Position numbers and translations under genes: made by a program
Shown here: one piece after another, positions 8,536-17,277 of the stretch
Position numbering within the stretch: the stretch's first letter is position 1
Layout: each line of letters opens with the position of its first letter
From: an uncultured Eubacteriales bacterium
GTDB taxonomy: Bacteria > Bacillota > Clostridia > Oscillospirales > CAG-272
Direction of reading: 5' to 3'
Assembly (NCBI GenBank): GCA_902462015.1
Contig: CABPZV010000004.1
Span: forward strand, 1-32,359
Length of the DNA stretch: 32,359 bases
The notes under the pieces: generated by a model
Databases searched by the model: none
What the model was told of the DNA's origin: nothing
Seen by the model: the letters and a program-made list of their open reading frames with translations, nothing else

Positions 8536-10734
8536 TCATCTAACTTCCGATCCTGCCGAAGAAATCCTCGACAAAAGAGCCTGATAAATTTCAGATGTTT
8601 TCAGATCAACTTTGCTGTTCATATCGTTTAAAACAATCGGAAGCGAACCTCCAGCGGCGGTATAATCAGGAATATCGCTATATGAAACAATCCCGGTCTG
8701 CAGAAATATTGCCAGAATAAAACGAAGTTTGATATATGCCGTAACCGATTCCCCGGTCGTATGCTTCATCATTTTATAAAGATTAATTGGTTTTCCGTTC
8801 GTAAAATCAAGCTCACGCCTGATATATAAATATACATTTTTAAAGTCACTCCGAACAGGAAGTAAATCTTCTGAAATAGAAATGCCAGGGTTTTCTGCAA
8901 ACTTTGAGTATTCCTCTATCATCACCTTACGTTCCATGACAGTCCGACGGCATACCCTAATATCCCGTACTATCAGCTGAACACTTCTTATACCGCGAAA
9001 CTCATTTATATCAGGAGTAAACATCATATCGGCCATATCATCCCTGAACACCGAAAGCTCTGAAGGAGCCATACCAAACATAACTGCAGAAGCATTTATT
9101 CCATCGCACACAATCTGAAGGCGCGTATGCTTGCCTCCGCCCATTTCGGACAGTCCGGTTATCTTTGCACCGCGAAGCACAAAAACCGGGACTGGATTTG
9201 AAGTACCGTAAGGCTCAAGCATAGAAAGCTCTGAAACTGCATTCATTGAAAGCTCTGATAGCATAACCTCGGCGTCTGCCTCAATCGTCGGAGTCATAGA
9301 TTCTGCCGTCAAATTTTTAAAAGCATACTCGTTAACAGCACGCCGGAAACTTTCAAGCTCGCTTCGCTTCAAAGAAAGCCCAGCAGCCATCTCATGACCG
9401 CCATATTTTATAAGATACTGTCCGCAGCTTGAAAGCGCATCCGCAAGATTCAGTTCTTTAACCGATCTGCATGAGCCCCTTCCGATATCGTCATCGGAGA
9501 CTTCGCTTTCTGTATGCCCTCCATCAAAGGATATCAAAATTGAAGGTAGCCCATAACGCTCCGTTATACGCGACGCGGCTATTCCTATAACCCCATGATG
9601 CCAGTTTTCCGCTGAAATTACAATTACCCTATCATGGGAAAAGTCATGGGTGCGTTCTATAATTTCACACGCTTCTTCGATTATAGTATTCTCATATTCC
9701 TGGCGTTCGCGGTTTATTTCACACAGTATACCGGCAATCTCCTTTGCACGGCATTTATCCCTCGTTGTAAGCAGCTCCACTGCAACAGATGCATTGCGAA
9801 TCCTTCCGGCTGCATTTATTCTCGGCGCAATAGTATACCCGATATATGTAGAATTAACTTTCCTCTTTTTTTGTTCCTGGTTCTGCTCCGATGTTTTTCC
9901 ATTATTGCAGGAAGCAGCGCAAAGAGCAGCAAAACCTGCATTTCTTTCCTCTTCGATCAGCTTGAGACCAATGCTGACAATAAGCCTGTTTTCCCCGAAT
10001 AGAGGCATCACATCGGCAATTGTTCCGACAGCGGCCAAATCTCCATAGTCGGCGCAAACCCGGTGGATATATTTTTCGTCAGGAAAAAATGTTTTCTCAA
10101 GCGCACAGACAAGCTTAAATGCCACTCCGACTCCGGCAAGCTCTTTAAAAGGATATCTGCTGTCAGGTCTGTGAGGGTTTACAACCGCGCAAGCCTTCGG
10201 AAGATCCGCCCCGCAGCAGTGATGGTCTGTCACGACTACATCGATACCAAGCGCGGAAGCATAATCAGTTTCAGCCACCGCGGTTATACCGGTATCAACC
10301 GTTATAATTAAAGACGAACCTGATTTTGATATCTCATCAATTGCCTCTATATTTACACCATACCCCTCAGTAAGCCGGTCTGGTATATAATAATTTACAT
10401 CCGCTCCTTTTGATTTCAGGTAAAGAAAAAGCATTGACGTTGCTGTCACACCATCGACGTCATAATCTCCGTAAACAGTTATTTTTTCGTGCCTTTCAAG
10501 CGCAGACATAATCCGGCTGACAGCCATGTCCATATCCGTAAGCAAAAAAGGGTCGGGGAAGCATTCTTCATCGCGCTGCAAAAATGAACGTGCCTTTTCC
10601 GGAGTATCAAATCCCCTGCCGTAAAGCAGAGCTGCGGTGAGAGAGGATATACCAAGAGATTTTGATATTTCAGAAATTTCCGCAGCATGACTTGTCCTAA
10701 CATCTTTTACAATCCATCTTTTGTTTAAGGACAT
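8536..10734 (-). CDS. recJ: Single-stranded-DNA-specific exonuclease RecJ
   Basis: 5'-3' single-strand exonuclease of the DHH family used in recombination and repair. The DHH phosphoesterase core is clear: YGDYDVDGVTATSM (about residues 88-101), TVDTG, VTDHH (DHH at 170-172), and the DHHA1 part with NWHHGVIGIAASR and KYGGHEMAAGLSL. An OB-fold region and a C-terminal extension follow, including RELDFTNGKPINLYKMM typical of Firmicutes RecJ. The start is placed at the ATG at 10734 (732 aa) because a strong GGAGGGAGGGAT site lies just before it; a longer frame back to 10785 would overlap the upstream gene and has no such site. The gap from the FAD dehydrogenase gene is 19 nt. Confidence 0.95.
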   Translation of the reverse strand: MSLNKRWIVKDVRTSHAAEISEISKSLGISSLTAALLYGRGFDTPEKARSFLQRDEECFPDPFLLTDMDMAVSRIMSALERHEKITVYGDYDVDGVTATSMLFLYLKSKGADVNYYIPDRLTEGYGVNIEAIDEISKSGSSLIITVDTGITAVAETDYASALGIDVVVTDHHCCGADLPKACAVVNPHRPDSRYPFKELAGVGVAFKLVCALEKTFFPDEKYIHRVCADYGDLAAVGTIADVMPLFGENRLIVSIGLKLIEEERNAGFAALCAASCNNGKTSEQNQEQKKRKVNSTYIGYTIAPRINAAGRIRNASVAVELLTTRDKCRAKEIAGILCEINRERQEYENTIIEEACEIIERTHDFSHDRVIVISAENWHHGVIGIAASRITERYGLPSILISFDGGHTESEVSDDDIGRGSCRSVKELNLADALSSCGQYLIKYGGHEMAAGLSLKRSELESFRRAVNEYAFKNLTAESMTPTIEADAEVMLSELSMNAVSELSMLEPYGTSNPVPVFVLRGAKITGLSEMGGGKHTRLQIVCDGINASAVMFGMAPSELSVFRDDMADMMFTPDINEFRGIRSVQLIVRDIRVCRRTVMERKVMIEEYSKFAENPGISISEDLLPVRSDFKNVYLYIRRELDFTNGKPINLYKMMKHTTGESVTAYIKLRFILAIFLQTGIVSYSDIPDYTAAGGSLPIVLNDMNSKVDLKTSEIYQALLSRISSAGSEVR

Positions 10735-10753
10735 ACTATCCCTCCCTCCTGCT

Positions 10754-12409
10754 TTAATCACGAAATTTCGGTGAATAACGCTCAATTATCGCGGACGCGC
10801 ACCGAAGTCCGTCCACCGCGGCGCTCATAATTCCCCCGGCGTAACCGGCGCCCTCTCCGCATGGATACAAATTATCTGCACCGCGTGCAGTCAAAGTCTC
10901 TCCGCGTAAAATACGGACAGGAGCTGATGTCCGGCTTTCTACTCCGGTAAGAACGGCATCCGGCATATTAAATCCGCGTATCTGCCTTGAAAAAAAGCCA
11001 AAACTATCTCTGAGCATTCGCACAGCACTGTCTCCGAGAACATCAGAAATCAAAACGGAGAGATCATACAGCCTTGTTTTCGGAGCAGCCGGCGTTCCGT
11101 TCATATATGTAGGCTGAACTCGTGCCGGTTCATTTTTACATATCCCTGCGAGAAAATCTCCCATTGTCTGAACAGGAGCACAATAATCACTTCCGCCGGC
11201 TTTGAAAGCTGACTGCTCAAATTTTCTCTGCAAAGCTATCTGCGCTTCCGGAGAACCAAGAGGATCGAGCGATACGGCAACTGCTGAATTGGCATTTTTC
11301 CCACTTCGAAGATAATTGCTCATACCGTTTACTACAAGGCCTCCCTCCTCTGAGGCAGCCGCTACAACTTCTCCGCCCGGACACATGCAGAAGGTATAAA
11401 CTGCTCTGTTTCCGAACCGGCGACTAACATTATATTCAGCTGGAGGAAGCCTTTTATCTCCGGCATGTCTTCCATAAAGGGCAGCGTCAATATCCGACTG
11501 CAGATGCTCAACACGAACCCCCATTGAAAATGGCTTTGGAGAAAGCGTATAACCACAGCGAATGAGAGACATATATGTATCTCTTGCACTGTGTCCTATA
11601 GCGAGAACAACCGCCCCGCATGGAATATATCCATGATTTGTGGAAACATGGTCAACCGCATTTCCGCAATCAGGAAGCTTTTCAACCGTTACTCCGTATC
11701 TTATCTCGCCGCCATGACGGACAAGATATTTTTCAGCGTTTTTTACTACTATACGAAGATTTTCCGTTCCGATGTGCGGCTTTGCATTTGTCATAATATC
11801 CTCCGGAGCTCCGAGCTCACGGAAAATTTGCAGCACACGACGGCATCTTTTGTCTCCTATTCTCGTCGTCAGCTTTCCGTCCGAAAATGTTCCGGCTCCT
11901 CCTGCTCCAAACTGAATATTGGAACAGACATCAAGAACCCCTTCTCTGTAAAACTTTTCTACGTCGTCCTGACGTTTATCAATAGGCGCGCCGCGCTCAA
12001 GAACAAGCGGACGGTATCCGTATTCGGCAAGCATTAAAGATGCAAAAATCCCAGCTGGTCCAAATCCGACTACAACAGGACGCGCAGAAAGCGGCTCTTC
12101 TCCGGACACAACAGGCTCTTCATACTCATCTAAAACTTTAATCTCCCGTTCATCAACCGTCCCTGGAAGAACTGCATCTTCAGAAACACTGACCGCAACC
12201 GTATAAAAAAATTTTATATCATTATTATGCCTTGCGTCAACCGATTTTTTATATATAGCTGAAGAAAGGATGCAACTTTTGGAGAGATAAAGGCAGATCC
12301 GGTCTTCCGCAATCTTCAAAGCCTCACGCGGATCAGCCGTATACGGCAGACTTATTCCGCGAATCAGAACTTTTTTCGATTCAAAAGAAGTGCTGAACTC
12401 TGTCCCCAT
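10754..12409 (-). CDS. FAD-dependent dehydrogenase of the COG2509 family
   Basis: Flavoprotein of unknown substrate; family COG2509, NAD(FAD)-utilising dehydrogenases. The 551 residues begin with about 105 residues ahead of the FAD domain, then the Rossmann motif GFGPAG (115-120) with the ribose-binding Glu at E138 in LVLERG, the family segment QFGAGGAGTFSDGKL, a VLAIGHSARDT stretch, and the second FAD contact PCGEGAGYAGGIMSAAVDG near the C-terminus. The start is ATG at 12409 with a perfect GGAGG six bases upstream. From memory, genes of this family often lie next to cdaR and glmM in Clostridia; here cdaR precedes it but glmM is absent. The family is firm; the physiological reaction is unknown. 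Confidence 0.88.
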   Translation of the reverse strand: MGTEFSTSFESKKVLIRGISLPYTADPREALKIAEDRICLYLSKSCILSSAIYKKSVDARHNNDIKFFYTVAVSVSEDAVLPGTVDEREIKVLDEYEEPVVSGEEPLSARPVVVGFGPAGIFASLMLAEYGYRPLVLERGAPIDKRQDDVEKFYREGVLDVCSNIQFGAGGAGTFSDGKLTTRIGDKRCRRVLQIFRELGAPEDIMTNAKPHIGTENLRIVVKNAEKYLVRHGGEIRYGVTVEKLPDCGNAVDHVSTNHGYIPCGAVVLAIGHSARDTYMSLIRCGYTLSPKPFSMGVRVEHLQSDIDAALYGRHAGDKRLPPAEYNVSRRFGNRAVYTFCMCPGGEVVAAASEEGGLVVNGMSNYLRSGKNANSAVAVSLDPLGSPEAQIALQRKFEQSAFKAGGSDYCAPVQTMGDFLAGICKNEPARVQPTYMNGTPAAPKTRLYDLSVLISDVLGDSAVRMLRDSFGFFSRQIRGFNMPDAVLTGVESRTSAPVRILRGETLTARGADNLYPCGEGAGYAGGIMSAAVDGLRCASAIIERYSPKFRD

Positions 12410-12472
12410 AAAAATCCTCCAAATTGCCCGGTATTCTGTCCGGATAGATTATAAGCCGAAAAAGCTGCAAAG

Positions 12473-13864
12473 CTAACTAATCCTTACCGGCATTGTATAT
12501 TCACCAACCTCATAGACGACTCCGCCAAGAGTGTTATTTACCGCTATTTCAACCGGAACCGTAGATGTACCGCTTACAGCCCTGTCAAAATTGAGGCGTA
12601 CCGTTGCGGTAATCGAATCCGCCGTTATATAAGTAAGAATAAAACTCGGACCCCGGAGTGTAACCGTGATAGATTTATTTTGAAGCTCATACTTAAGGCC
12701 ATTTGGATTTTCAACGGTAAAATTATCTATGACAATACTTTTAAGCTCCGTCCCAATATGCTCAATGCTCACCGTAGCAGTCTGATCCGCCGATGACAGA
12801 TAAACACCATCCGGAGGTACAATTTCATAAACTATACTGTCACTCTGAACATGCTTTTCATCAATTGTAGCTACCGAGAGCTCTGTGAGCCTATTCAGCA
12901 CCGACGCTTCACCCTTTACCGTAATCTGAGAAGGCGTAATACTAATCTTAGAATTTGATGCATCAAGATATCCGTATTTGAATCCCACAGTCAGCGGCAG
13001 AGTTTTAGTAATATATACCGGTACGGACACCTGAACTGATGACGTCTGCAGCTTGAGATAAGGATTTGTAATCTCCTCGCCGTCCTTGCCGACAAGCACA
13101 ATATTTCCTGTAACAGAAACCGAGCCGGAAAGATGTCCGAGATCGAGCGACACCTCCGCAGCTTCGACGGTCTTAAGCACGTCCTCAGGCCCGGACACCG
13201 TAATCTGACTTGCACTTGGAACTGCATCGCCAAGTTCATATCCATCGTCAAGCATATATGTGCTGTAACGAACTCTTACGGGAACGGAGACAGACGTCGT
13301 ACTGTCCAAATATACAAAAACAGACGACAGGCTCTGCGAAACTATAGTTGTTCCGTCCGGAGCCGTTATATTTACTGCCACAGTATGTCGCCCCGATGTT
13401 GTAATATCCGAAACGTCTGCAGTGGCTTTAATATCATCAGCCGTAACCGAACGTATCGTCCCCTTTTTTCCTTCTAATACAACATCAACAGTATTATTGT
13501 ATCCGGATATAACAGACAGGACTGTCTCCGGGGATTCAATCAGCTGAATCGGTATTCCGGAAACGGTAGTACTGCTTATCACCGTATCGTTCTCAGTTGC
13601 ATATACCCAGATTCCAAATGCAATTACAACTGCTGCAACCCTTGCAAATATATTAAAAAATTTAGTATATCCAACGCTGTAATCACCGTTTTTCTGCTCT
13701 AAATGCTTTTTATAGTCGCTGTTTTTGTCGGATTCTTTTTTGTTACTGTCTCCGGCACCGGAAGCACTCTCATTTTGAGACGCACCGTCTTCATCTTTTT
13801 CGGTTGCTCTCCCAGTAAAGGCAAATAAATTCCGCCACGAAAATTTTCCATTCAATTTTCTCAC
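12473..13864 (-). CDS. cdaR: YbbR-domain protein CdaR, regulator of CdaA
   Basis: Membrane-anchored protein with YbbR repeats that modulates the diadenylate cyclase CdaA. The 463 residues have a charged, low-complexity cytoplasmic head (about 1-65, rich in Asp, Glu, Ser and Lys), one transmembrane helix (about 70-90, ending GIWVYATENDTV), and then several extracytoplasmic YbbR-like beta repeats recognised by recurring segments such as P-V-x-V, (I/V)-T-V-x-G-P/A and (V)-x-A-(T/E)-V-(D/S). The start is GTG at 13864, seven bases after the cdaA stop codon. The 65-residue acidic/serine-rich head is longer than I expect for a CdaR. Directly following cdaA, it makes the standard two-gene module. Confidence 0.9.
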   Translation of the reverse strand: MRKLNGKFSWRNLFAFTGRATEKDEDGASQNESASGAGDSNKKESDKNSDYKKHLEQKNGDYSVGYTKFFNIFARVAAVVIAFGIWVYATENDTVISSTTVSGIPIQLIESPETVLSVISGYNNTVDVVLEGKKGTIRSVTADDIKATADVSDITTSGRHTVAVNITAPDGTTIVSQSLSSVFVYLDSTTSVSVPVRVRYSTYMLDDGYELGDAVPSASQITVSGPEDVLKTVEAAEVSLDLGHLSGSVSVTGNIVLVGKDGEEITNPYLKLQTSSVQVSVPVYITKTLPLTVGFKYGYLDASNSKISITPSQITVKGEASVLNRLTELSVATIDEKHVQSDSIVYEIVPPDGVYLSSADQTATVSIEHIGTELKSIVIDNFTVENPNGLKYELQNKSITVTLRGPSFILTYITADSITATVRLNFDRAVSGTSTVPVEIAVNNTLGGVVYEVGEYTMPVRIS

Positions 13865-13870
13865 AGCCTT

Positions 13871-14737
13871 TCATTCCCCTCTTTTTCTCGAACGGATTTT
13901 TTCAATCACCGTACTTCTTACACTGTCTGACGGCAAGTACTCGCCGAGAATATCTAAAAGCGAACTGTAATCAAGATTACGCCTGAGCTTACCCTCAAAC
14001 GCCACTGAAATCGTTCCTGTCTCCTCTGAAACCACAATGACAACCGCATCGCTGTTTTCACTCATTCCGATTGCCGCGCGGTGTCTGGTGCCAAGATCCT
14101 TAATTATATCGTCATTCCCCGACAGCGGAAGAAAACAGCCGGCCGCGTATATACGAAAGTCCCGTATAATCATAGCGCCGTCATGAAGCGGCGCCTTATT
14201 GAAAAATATATTTTTGATAAGAAAAGTTGTTACATCGGCGTTTACTATTACGCCGCTGCTTACGATGTCGCCAAGCTTGGTTCCGCGTTCAATTACAATA
14301 AGAGCGCCGGTTTTATCTTTAGACATATCGCAGACAGCCTCACTTATTGCCTCTATTGTACTTTCTCTCGTTTCTCTGGTATGATCTCCGGTCATTCCTA
14401 TAATATTCCTAATCGATCCTCCGCCAACCTTTTCGAGTGCGCTGCGTAGCTCCGGCTGAAACAGAATGACAAGCGCAATCAGTCCTATCTGGAATATATT
14501 TTTCATCAAAAAGCTTAATGCTACAAAACCAAACAGATTGCTTATCATCTGAAGAGCAAAAAGAAATACTACACCGAATGCAAGTTTTCCGGCACGTCTG
14601 TCCCGGAGAAACTTTAAAACATAGTAAATAATAATCGCCACAGCCGCAATATCAACTATATCCTTTATCTGAATAGACGAAATCAGACCCACAAAATTCC
14701 CGAACAGATCGCTGATTACATTCACCGGTATGACCAT
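13871..14737 (-). CDS. cdaA: Diadenylate cyclase CdaA
   Basis: Membrane-bound enzyme that condenses two ATP into cyclic di-AMP, controlling potassium/osmolyte balance and wall homeostasis in Firmicutes. The 288 residues have three N-terminal membrane helices (about 27-45, 51-70, 72-95), a short linker and the DAC (DisA_N) domain. Both signature motifs are intact: DGA at 186-188 within APLHDGAMII, and RHR at 218-220 within GTRHRAAIGMSE. The start is ATG at 14737 with GAGG six bases upstream. It is the first gene of the minus-strand housekeeping block, and the 419-nt gap in front of it holds the candidate promoter and dyad. Confidence 0.96.
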   Translation of the reverse strand: MVIPVNVISDLFGNFVGLISSIQIKDIVDIAAVAIIIYYVLKFLRDRRAGKLAFGVVFLFALQMISNLFGFVALSFLMKNIFQIGLIALVILFQPELRSALEKVGGGSIRNIIGMTGDHTRETRESTIEAISEAVCDMSKDKTGALIVIERGTKLGDIVSSGVIVNADVTTFLIKNIFFNKAPLHDGAMIIRDFRIYAAGCFLPLSGNDDIIKDLGTRHRAAIGMSENSDAVVIVVSEETGTISVAFEGKLRRNLDYSSLLDILGEYLPSDSVRSTVIEKIRSRKRGE

Positions 14738-14809
14738 TCCTTTCCTCAGCAGAGACCGAATATATGGCTATCCAAAAGCTGTACCTCAGTCGCATCAACC
14801 ATTCATTAT

Positions 14810-14838
14810 ATATTATCACATCGTGATAAAAATTACAA
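14810..14838 (-). promoter_or_regulatory. Candidate sigma-A promoter of the cdaA operon
   Basis: On the minus strand TTGTAA (14833-14838) and TAATAT (14810-14815) are separated by exactly 17 nt, with an extended -10 TG (TGATAATAT). The first transcribed base would lie near 14803, leaving about a 65-nt leader before cdaA. The -35 is only 4 of 6 to consensus. This is the best match I found between cdaA and the MFS gene. Confidence 0.5.
14813..14829. promoter_or_regulatory. Perfect dyad TTATCAC-ATC-GTGATAA, candidate operator
   Basis: Seven-base arms (14813-14819 and 14823-14829) with a 3-nt centre form a perfect palindrome. It covers the candidate extended -10 and spacer of the cdaA promoter, the classical place for a repressor site. 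No regulator gene is present in the window, so the cognate factor is unknown. The arms do not match the consensus boxes I know well (Rex, CcpA, LexA). Confidence 0.4.
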
Positions 14839-14944
14839 TTACTTTTGTTCAATTTAAAGTTATTTTTTTGTTAAGATATACATTCAATACAATATCTTAC
14901 CCATAGAGTCCGCCGGATGAATTTCTATCTCTCCCGCACAATAT

Positions 14945-14983
14945 ATAAATCCTGCAGTTAGAAATCCACACTGCAGGATTTAT
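14945..14983. terminator. 13-bp perfect hairpin, possible terminator after the MFS gene
   Basis: ATAAATCCTGCAG at 14945-14957 pairs fully with 14971-14983 across a 13-nt loop. Read on the minus strand it is followed by ATATTG rather than a T-run, so intrinsic termination is uncertain. It could also be a factor-dependent site or an RNA-stabilising stem. Confidence 0.4.
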
Positions 14984-15065
14984 GAATCAATATATGGTAA
15001 AGTCGTTTAGAAAGCGATAGTACTGTCACACAAAAATATACGCATTCTGCCGGCTCAGAGCCTAA

Positions 15066-15094
15066 CGCTTTAATAATCGCCGCTTTAATAATCG
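15066..15094. repeat. Tandem 14-bp direct repeat CGCTTTAATAATCG
   Basis: Two identical copies lie at 15066-15079 and 15081-15094, separated by one C. It sits about 60 nt downstream of the MFS gene stop. No function is evident; it may be a slippage product. Confidence 0.6.
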
Positions 15095-15156
15095 AGCCTT
15101 AAAAGTGGCATCTTAACTACCTATACCTTAACTGCCGACGCCATAACAATAACCTA

Positions 15157-16344
15157 TTAACGCCCGGCGGACGTGATCTTATTAAGTATCTCGGTCATCA
15201 CAAACGTAACAGCAGCTAAAACAATCAGGTAAACGGGATACAGCGCAAGCGTCGTATTTTCAGATATGATTCCAAACAATGGCGGCATGATGGTAGTTCC
15301 AAGATACGCACTTGCCATCTGAATTCCGATAATAGACTGAGAATTTCCGGAGCCAAAATTAGCAGGAGTTTCATGAATAACCGACGGATACACCGGTGCT
15401 GAGCCGAGCCCGGCAATTACAATACCGGCGCAGGAAACTGATGTCCATGAAACCGGTATAATCATAAGAATCAGCCCCAGAAATATAACCAAAAGACCGT
15501 ATCTTATCATACGTCTATCCCCTAAACGGTCGGCTATAAAGCCTGATAAGAATCTCCCTGCTGTGATTCCTGCAAAATAAAGCGACGCAAGCATTGCTGC
15601 CGTCTCTTCATTAATACCATGACACGAGACAAAATAGCTGCTTGCCCATAATCCAGCGGTAGATTCTAAAGCGCAGTATGAAAAAAAAGCAAGCATAATC
15701 ATTGGAACTCCGCGTATTTTAAGCGCGCGAATAAGTCCGACGGGCTTATCAGTTCCGTCATCGTCAGAATTAACATAAGTATTTTTCAAGTTTTCTTCAG
15801 CTCTTCTCCACAAAGGAAGACTAAGAAAAAGAATTGCGGTCAAAATAAACTGCGCGAAGGCAATTGTCCGATATCCTGACTGCCACCCCAGTCTGCTGCG
15901 AAGGCAAATTCCCATAATATAAGGGCCTGCAGAAGCTCCTATTCCCCAAAAACAATGCAGCCAACTCATATGACGTGAGGAATAATGCAGCGCAACATAG
16001 TTATTAAGAGCAGCATCTACTGCGCCTGCTCCCAGACCGTATGGAACTGCAAATATGCAAAGCATCCAAAATGTTCCGGACAGCGAAAAACCAACAAGTG
16101 CTGCAGCCGTCATAAATACGCTTGCCGCCGTTACCAGCCCTGTACCAAATCTTCTGTTCAGTCTGTCCGAAAGTAAGCTTGATACTACCGTTCCAATAGA
16201 AATAATCATTGAAACGATTCCCGCAAATGAAACCGACACCGCCATCTGCGGCTGCATTGACGGCCAAGCTGCCCCGAGAATAGCATCGGGAAGACCTAAA
16301 CTAATAAATGCGGCGTATATCACCGCTAAAATCAGTGAATACAT
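15157..16344 (-). CDS. MFS transporter, fucose-permease-like
   Basis: Major facilitator with about 12 membrane helices in 395 residues, close to family length. Visible marks are GLPDAILGAAWPSM in helix 1, a basic loop DRLNRRFG between helices 2 and 3, the segment GLGAGAVDAALNNYVALHY with SWLHCFWGIGASAGPY after it (the arrangement seen in FucP/COG0738-type sugar permeases), and a second-half loop DRLGDRRMIRYG. The start is taken as the ATG at 16344 because GGAG lies six bases upstream; an upstream in-frame TTG at 16356 overlaps that ribosome site. Placed at the end of the minus-strand sugar locus, it may import or export a monosaccharide released there, such as L-fucose; that is inference from context. 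Confidence 0.85.
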   Translation of the reverse strand: MYSLILAVIYAAFISLGLPDAILGAAWPSMQPQMAVSVSFAGIVSMIISIGTVVSSLLSDRLNRRFGTGLVTAASVFMTAAALVGFSLSGTFWMLCIFAVPYGLGAGAVDAALNNYVALHYSSRHMSWLHCFWGIGASAGPYIMGICLRSRLGWQSGYRTIAFAQFILTAILFLSLPLWRRAEENLKNTYVNSDDDGTDKPVGLIRALKIRGVPMIMLAFFSYCALESTAGLWASSYFVSCHGINEETAAMLASLYFAGITAGRFLSGFIADRLGDRRMIRYGLLVIFLGLILMIIPVSWTSVSCAGIVIAGLGSAPVYPSVIHETPANFGSGNSQSIIGIQMASAYLGTTIMPPLFGIISENTTLALYPVYLIVLAAVTFVMTEILNKITSAGR

Positions 16345-16548
16345 TTTATGCTCCAAAATACCGGTTATGAATTAAAAACCATAATAACTAAATATTCCGT
16401 CTATATACTCAACAGTGACAGAAAGACCTTTATAGTCGTTTCGGCGTGAATAATCACTGAAAAAAACAAGCGTAACCCACCGCCTTATAGAATAATGCTT
16501 AACAGGCTCAAAATCACGTAATAAAGATAAAAATTTCCCGCATAATTA

Positions 16549-16576
16549 TACGGAGCTGCATAGAAGCTGCTCCGTA
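16549..16576 (-). terminator. Putative terminator after the small SGNH hydrolase gene
   Basis: TACGGAGC (16549-16556) pairs with GCTCCGTA (16569-16576) over a 12-nt loop, 26 nt downstream of the SGNH stop codon. The minus-strand tail is TAATTATG, only modestly T-rich. The rest of the 258-nt gap to the MFS gene shows no promoter I would defend. Confidence 0.5.
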
Positions 16577-16602
16577 CAAAATATATTCGGGTAACTTAGA
16601 AA

Positions 16603-17277
16603 TTACTCTTTAAAACCAAGAATACCGCTATCAAGCACTATCTTCATCCACTGATCTGCAATAATGCCATGCCCTGCCTCGGTCGGATGAACACCATCCC
16701 ATATCCAATAGCTGGGTTCGCGTATCTGACACATCTCTTCAAATTTATCTGCAAGCGGAACATACAATGTATGATAGTCATCTGAAATTCTGTGAAGAGC
16801 TTCAATTTCTTCACGAACCATTTTATACCTCGCCTTATAGATATCCTCTTCAAGCTTTACAGGAAGTATAAACGGCTCGCACACAATCAGCTTTGTCTCC
16901 GGATTATGCTCAAGAACCTCGTCAAGAAGCTGTCTGTAAATTTCTTCGAACTCCTGCGTATGTTCCGGATCATCCTTCCAAAGCCAATAGTCATTCATAC
17001 CGGCAAGTATGCTGAAAACGTCCGGATGTTCAGCAAAAATATCCTCCTCACGGCGATCATAAATCTGTTCGATATTATCGCCTGATACACCCCGGTTTAT
17101 AAAGGAGATATGCTTGTCCGCATATTTAAGTCCCATTATCCCTGCGATTATGTATATAAAAGTATGACCAATCTGATGATTAAGGTCATCCCGCGCTATC
17201 GGATCCTTGTATCTGTTTCCGTCTGAGATGGAATCTCCCTGAAACAAAATAACTGTATTTTCCTTCCTGTTTTCCAT
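16603..17277 (-). CDS. SGNH/GDSL hydrolase (small, single-domain)
   Basis: Predicted cytoplasmic esterase of the SGNH fold; no signal peptide or membrane helix. The 224 residues carry all four blocks: GDSISDG with nucleophile S16, the block II Gly in RGVSGDNI, block III GMND with N95, and block V DGVHPTEAGH with D194 and H197. The small size and TEAGH ending resemble acetyl-xylan/rhamnogalacturonan-type carbohydrate esterases. I chose the ATG at 17277; another ATG at 17289 is in frame but abuts the AAAAGGA ribosome site with no spacing. It follows the DUF4838 gene after 163 nt occupied by structured leader copy A. A likely role is removing acetyl groups from imported oligosaccharides (inference from context). 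Confidence 0.88.
   Translation of the reverse strand: MENRKENTVILFQGDSISDGNRYKDPIARDDLNHQIGHTFIYIIAGIMGLKYADKHISFINRGVSGDNIEQIYDRREEDIFAEHPDVFSILAGMNDYWLWKDDPEHTQEFEEIYRQLLDEVLEHNPETKLIVCEPFILPVKLEEDIYKARYKMVREEIEALHRISDDYHTLYVPLADKFEEMCQIREPSYWIWDGVHPTEAGHGIIADQWMKIVLDSGILGFKE

Larger units (their letters stand above)
14738..15156. other. 419-nt intergenic region between cdaA and the MFS gene
   Basis: I see no credible gene here. Besides the cdaA promoter and dyad, it holds an 8-bp stem TAAGATAT/ATATCTTA (14872-14879 with 14892-14899, 12-nt loop), a 13-bp perfect stem (14945-14957 with 14971-14983, 13-nt loop; core CCTGCAG/CTGCAGG) and a 14-bp direct repeat at 15066-15094. The 13-bp stem lies about 170 nt downstream of the MFS gene stop and may end that transcript, but it lacks a clear T-run on either strand. 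Confidence 0.6.

Noticed and set aside
16372..16545. A minus-strand frame of about 57 codons between stops, ending in a protein-like stretch (DYKGLSVTVEYIDGIFSYYGF region).
   Set aside because: It has no usable start codon or ribosome site, overlaps the SGNH terminator edge and matches no family I recognise. It could be a gene remnant, but the length is within chance.
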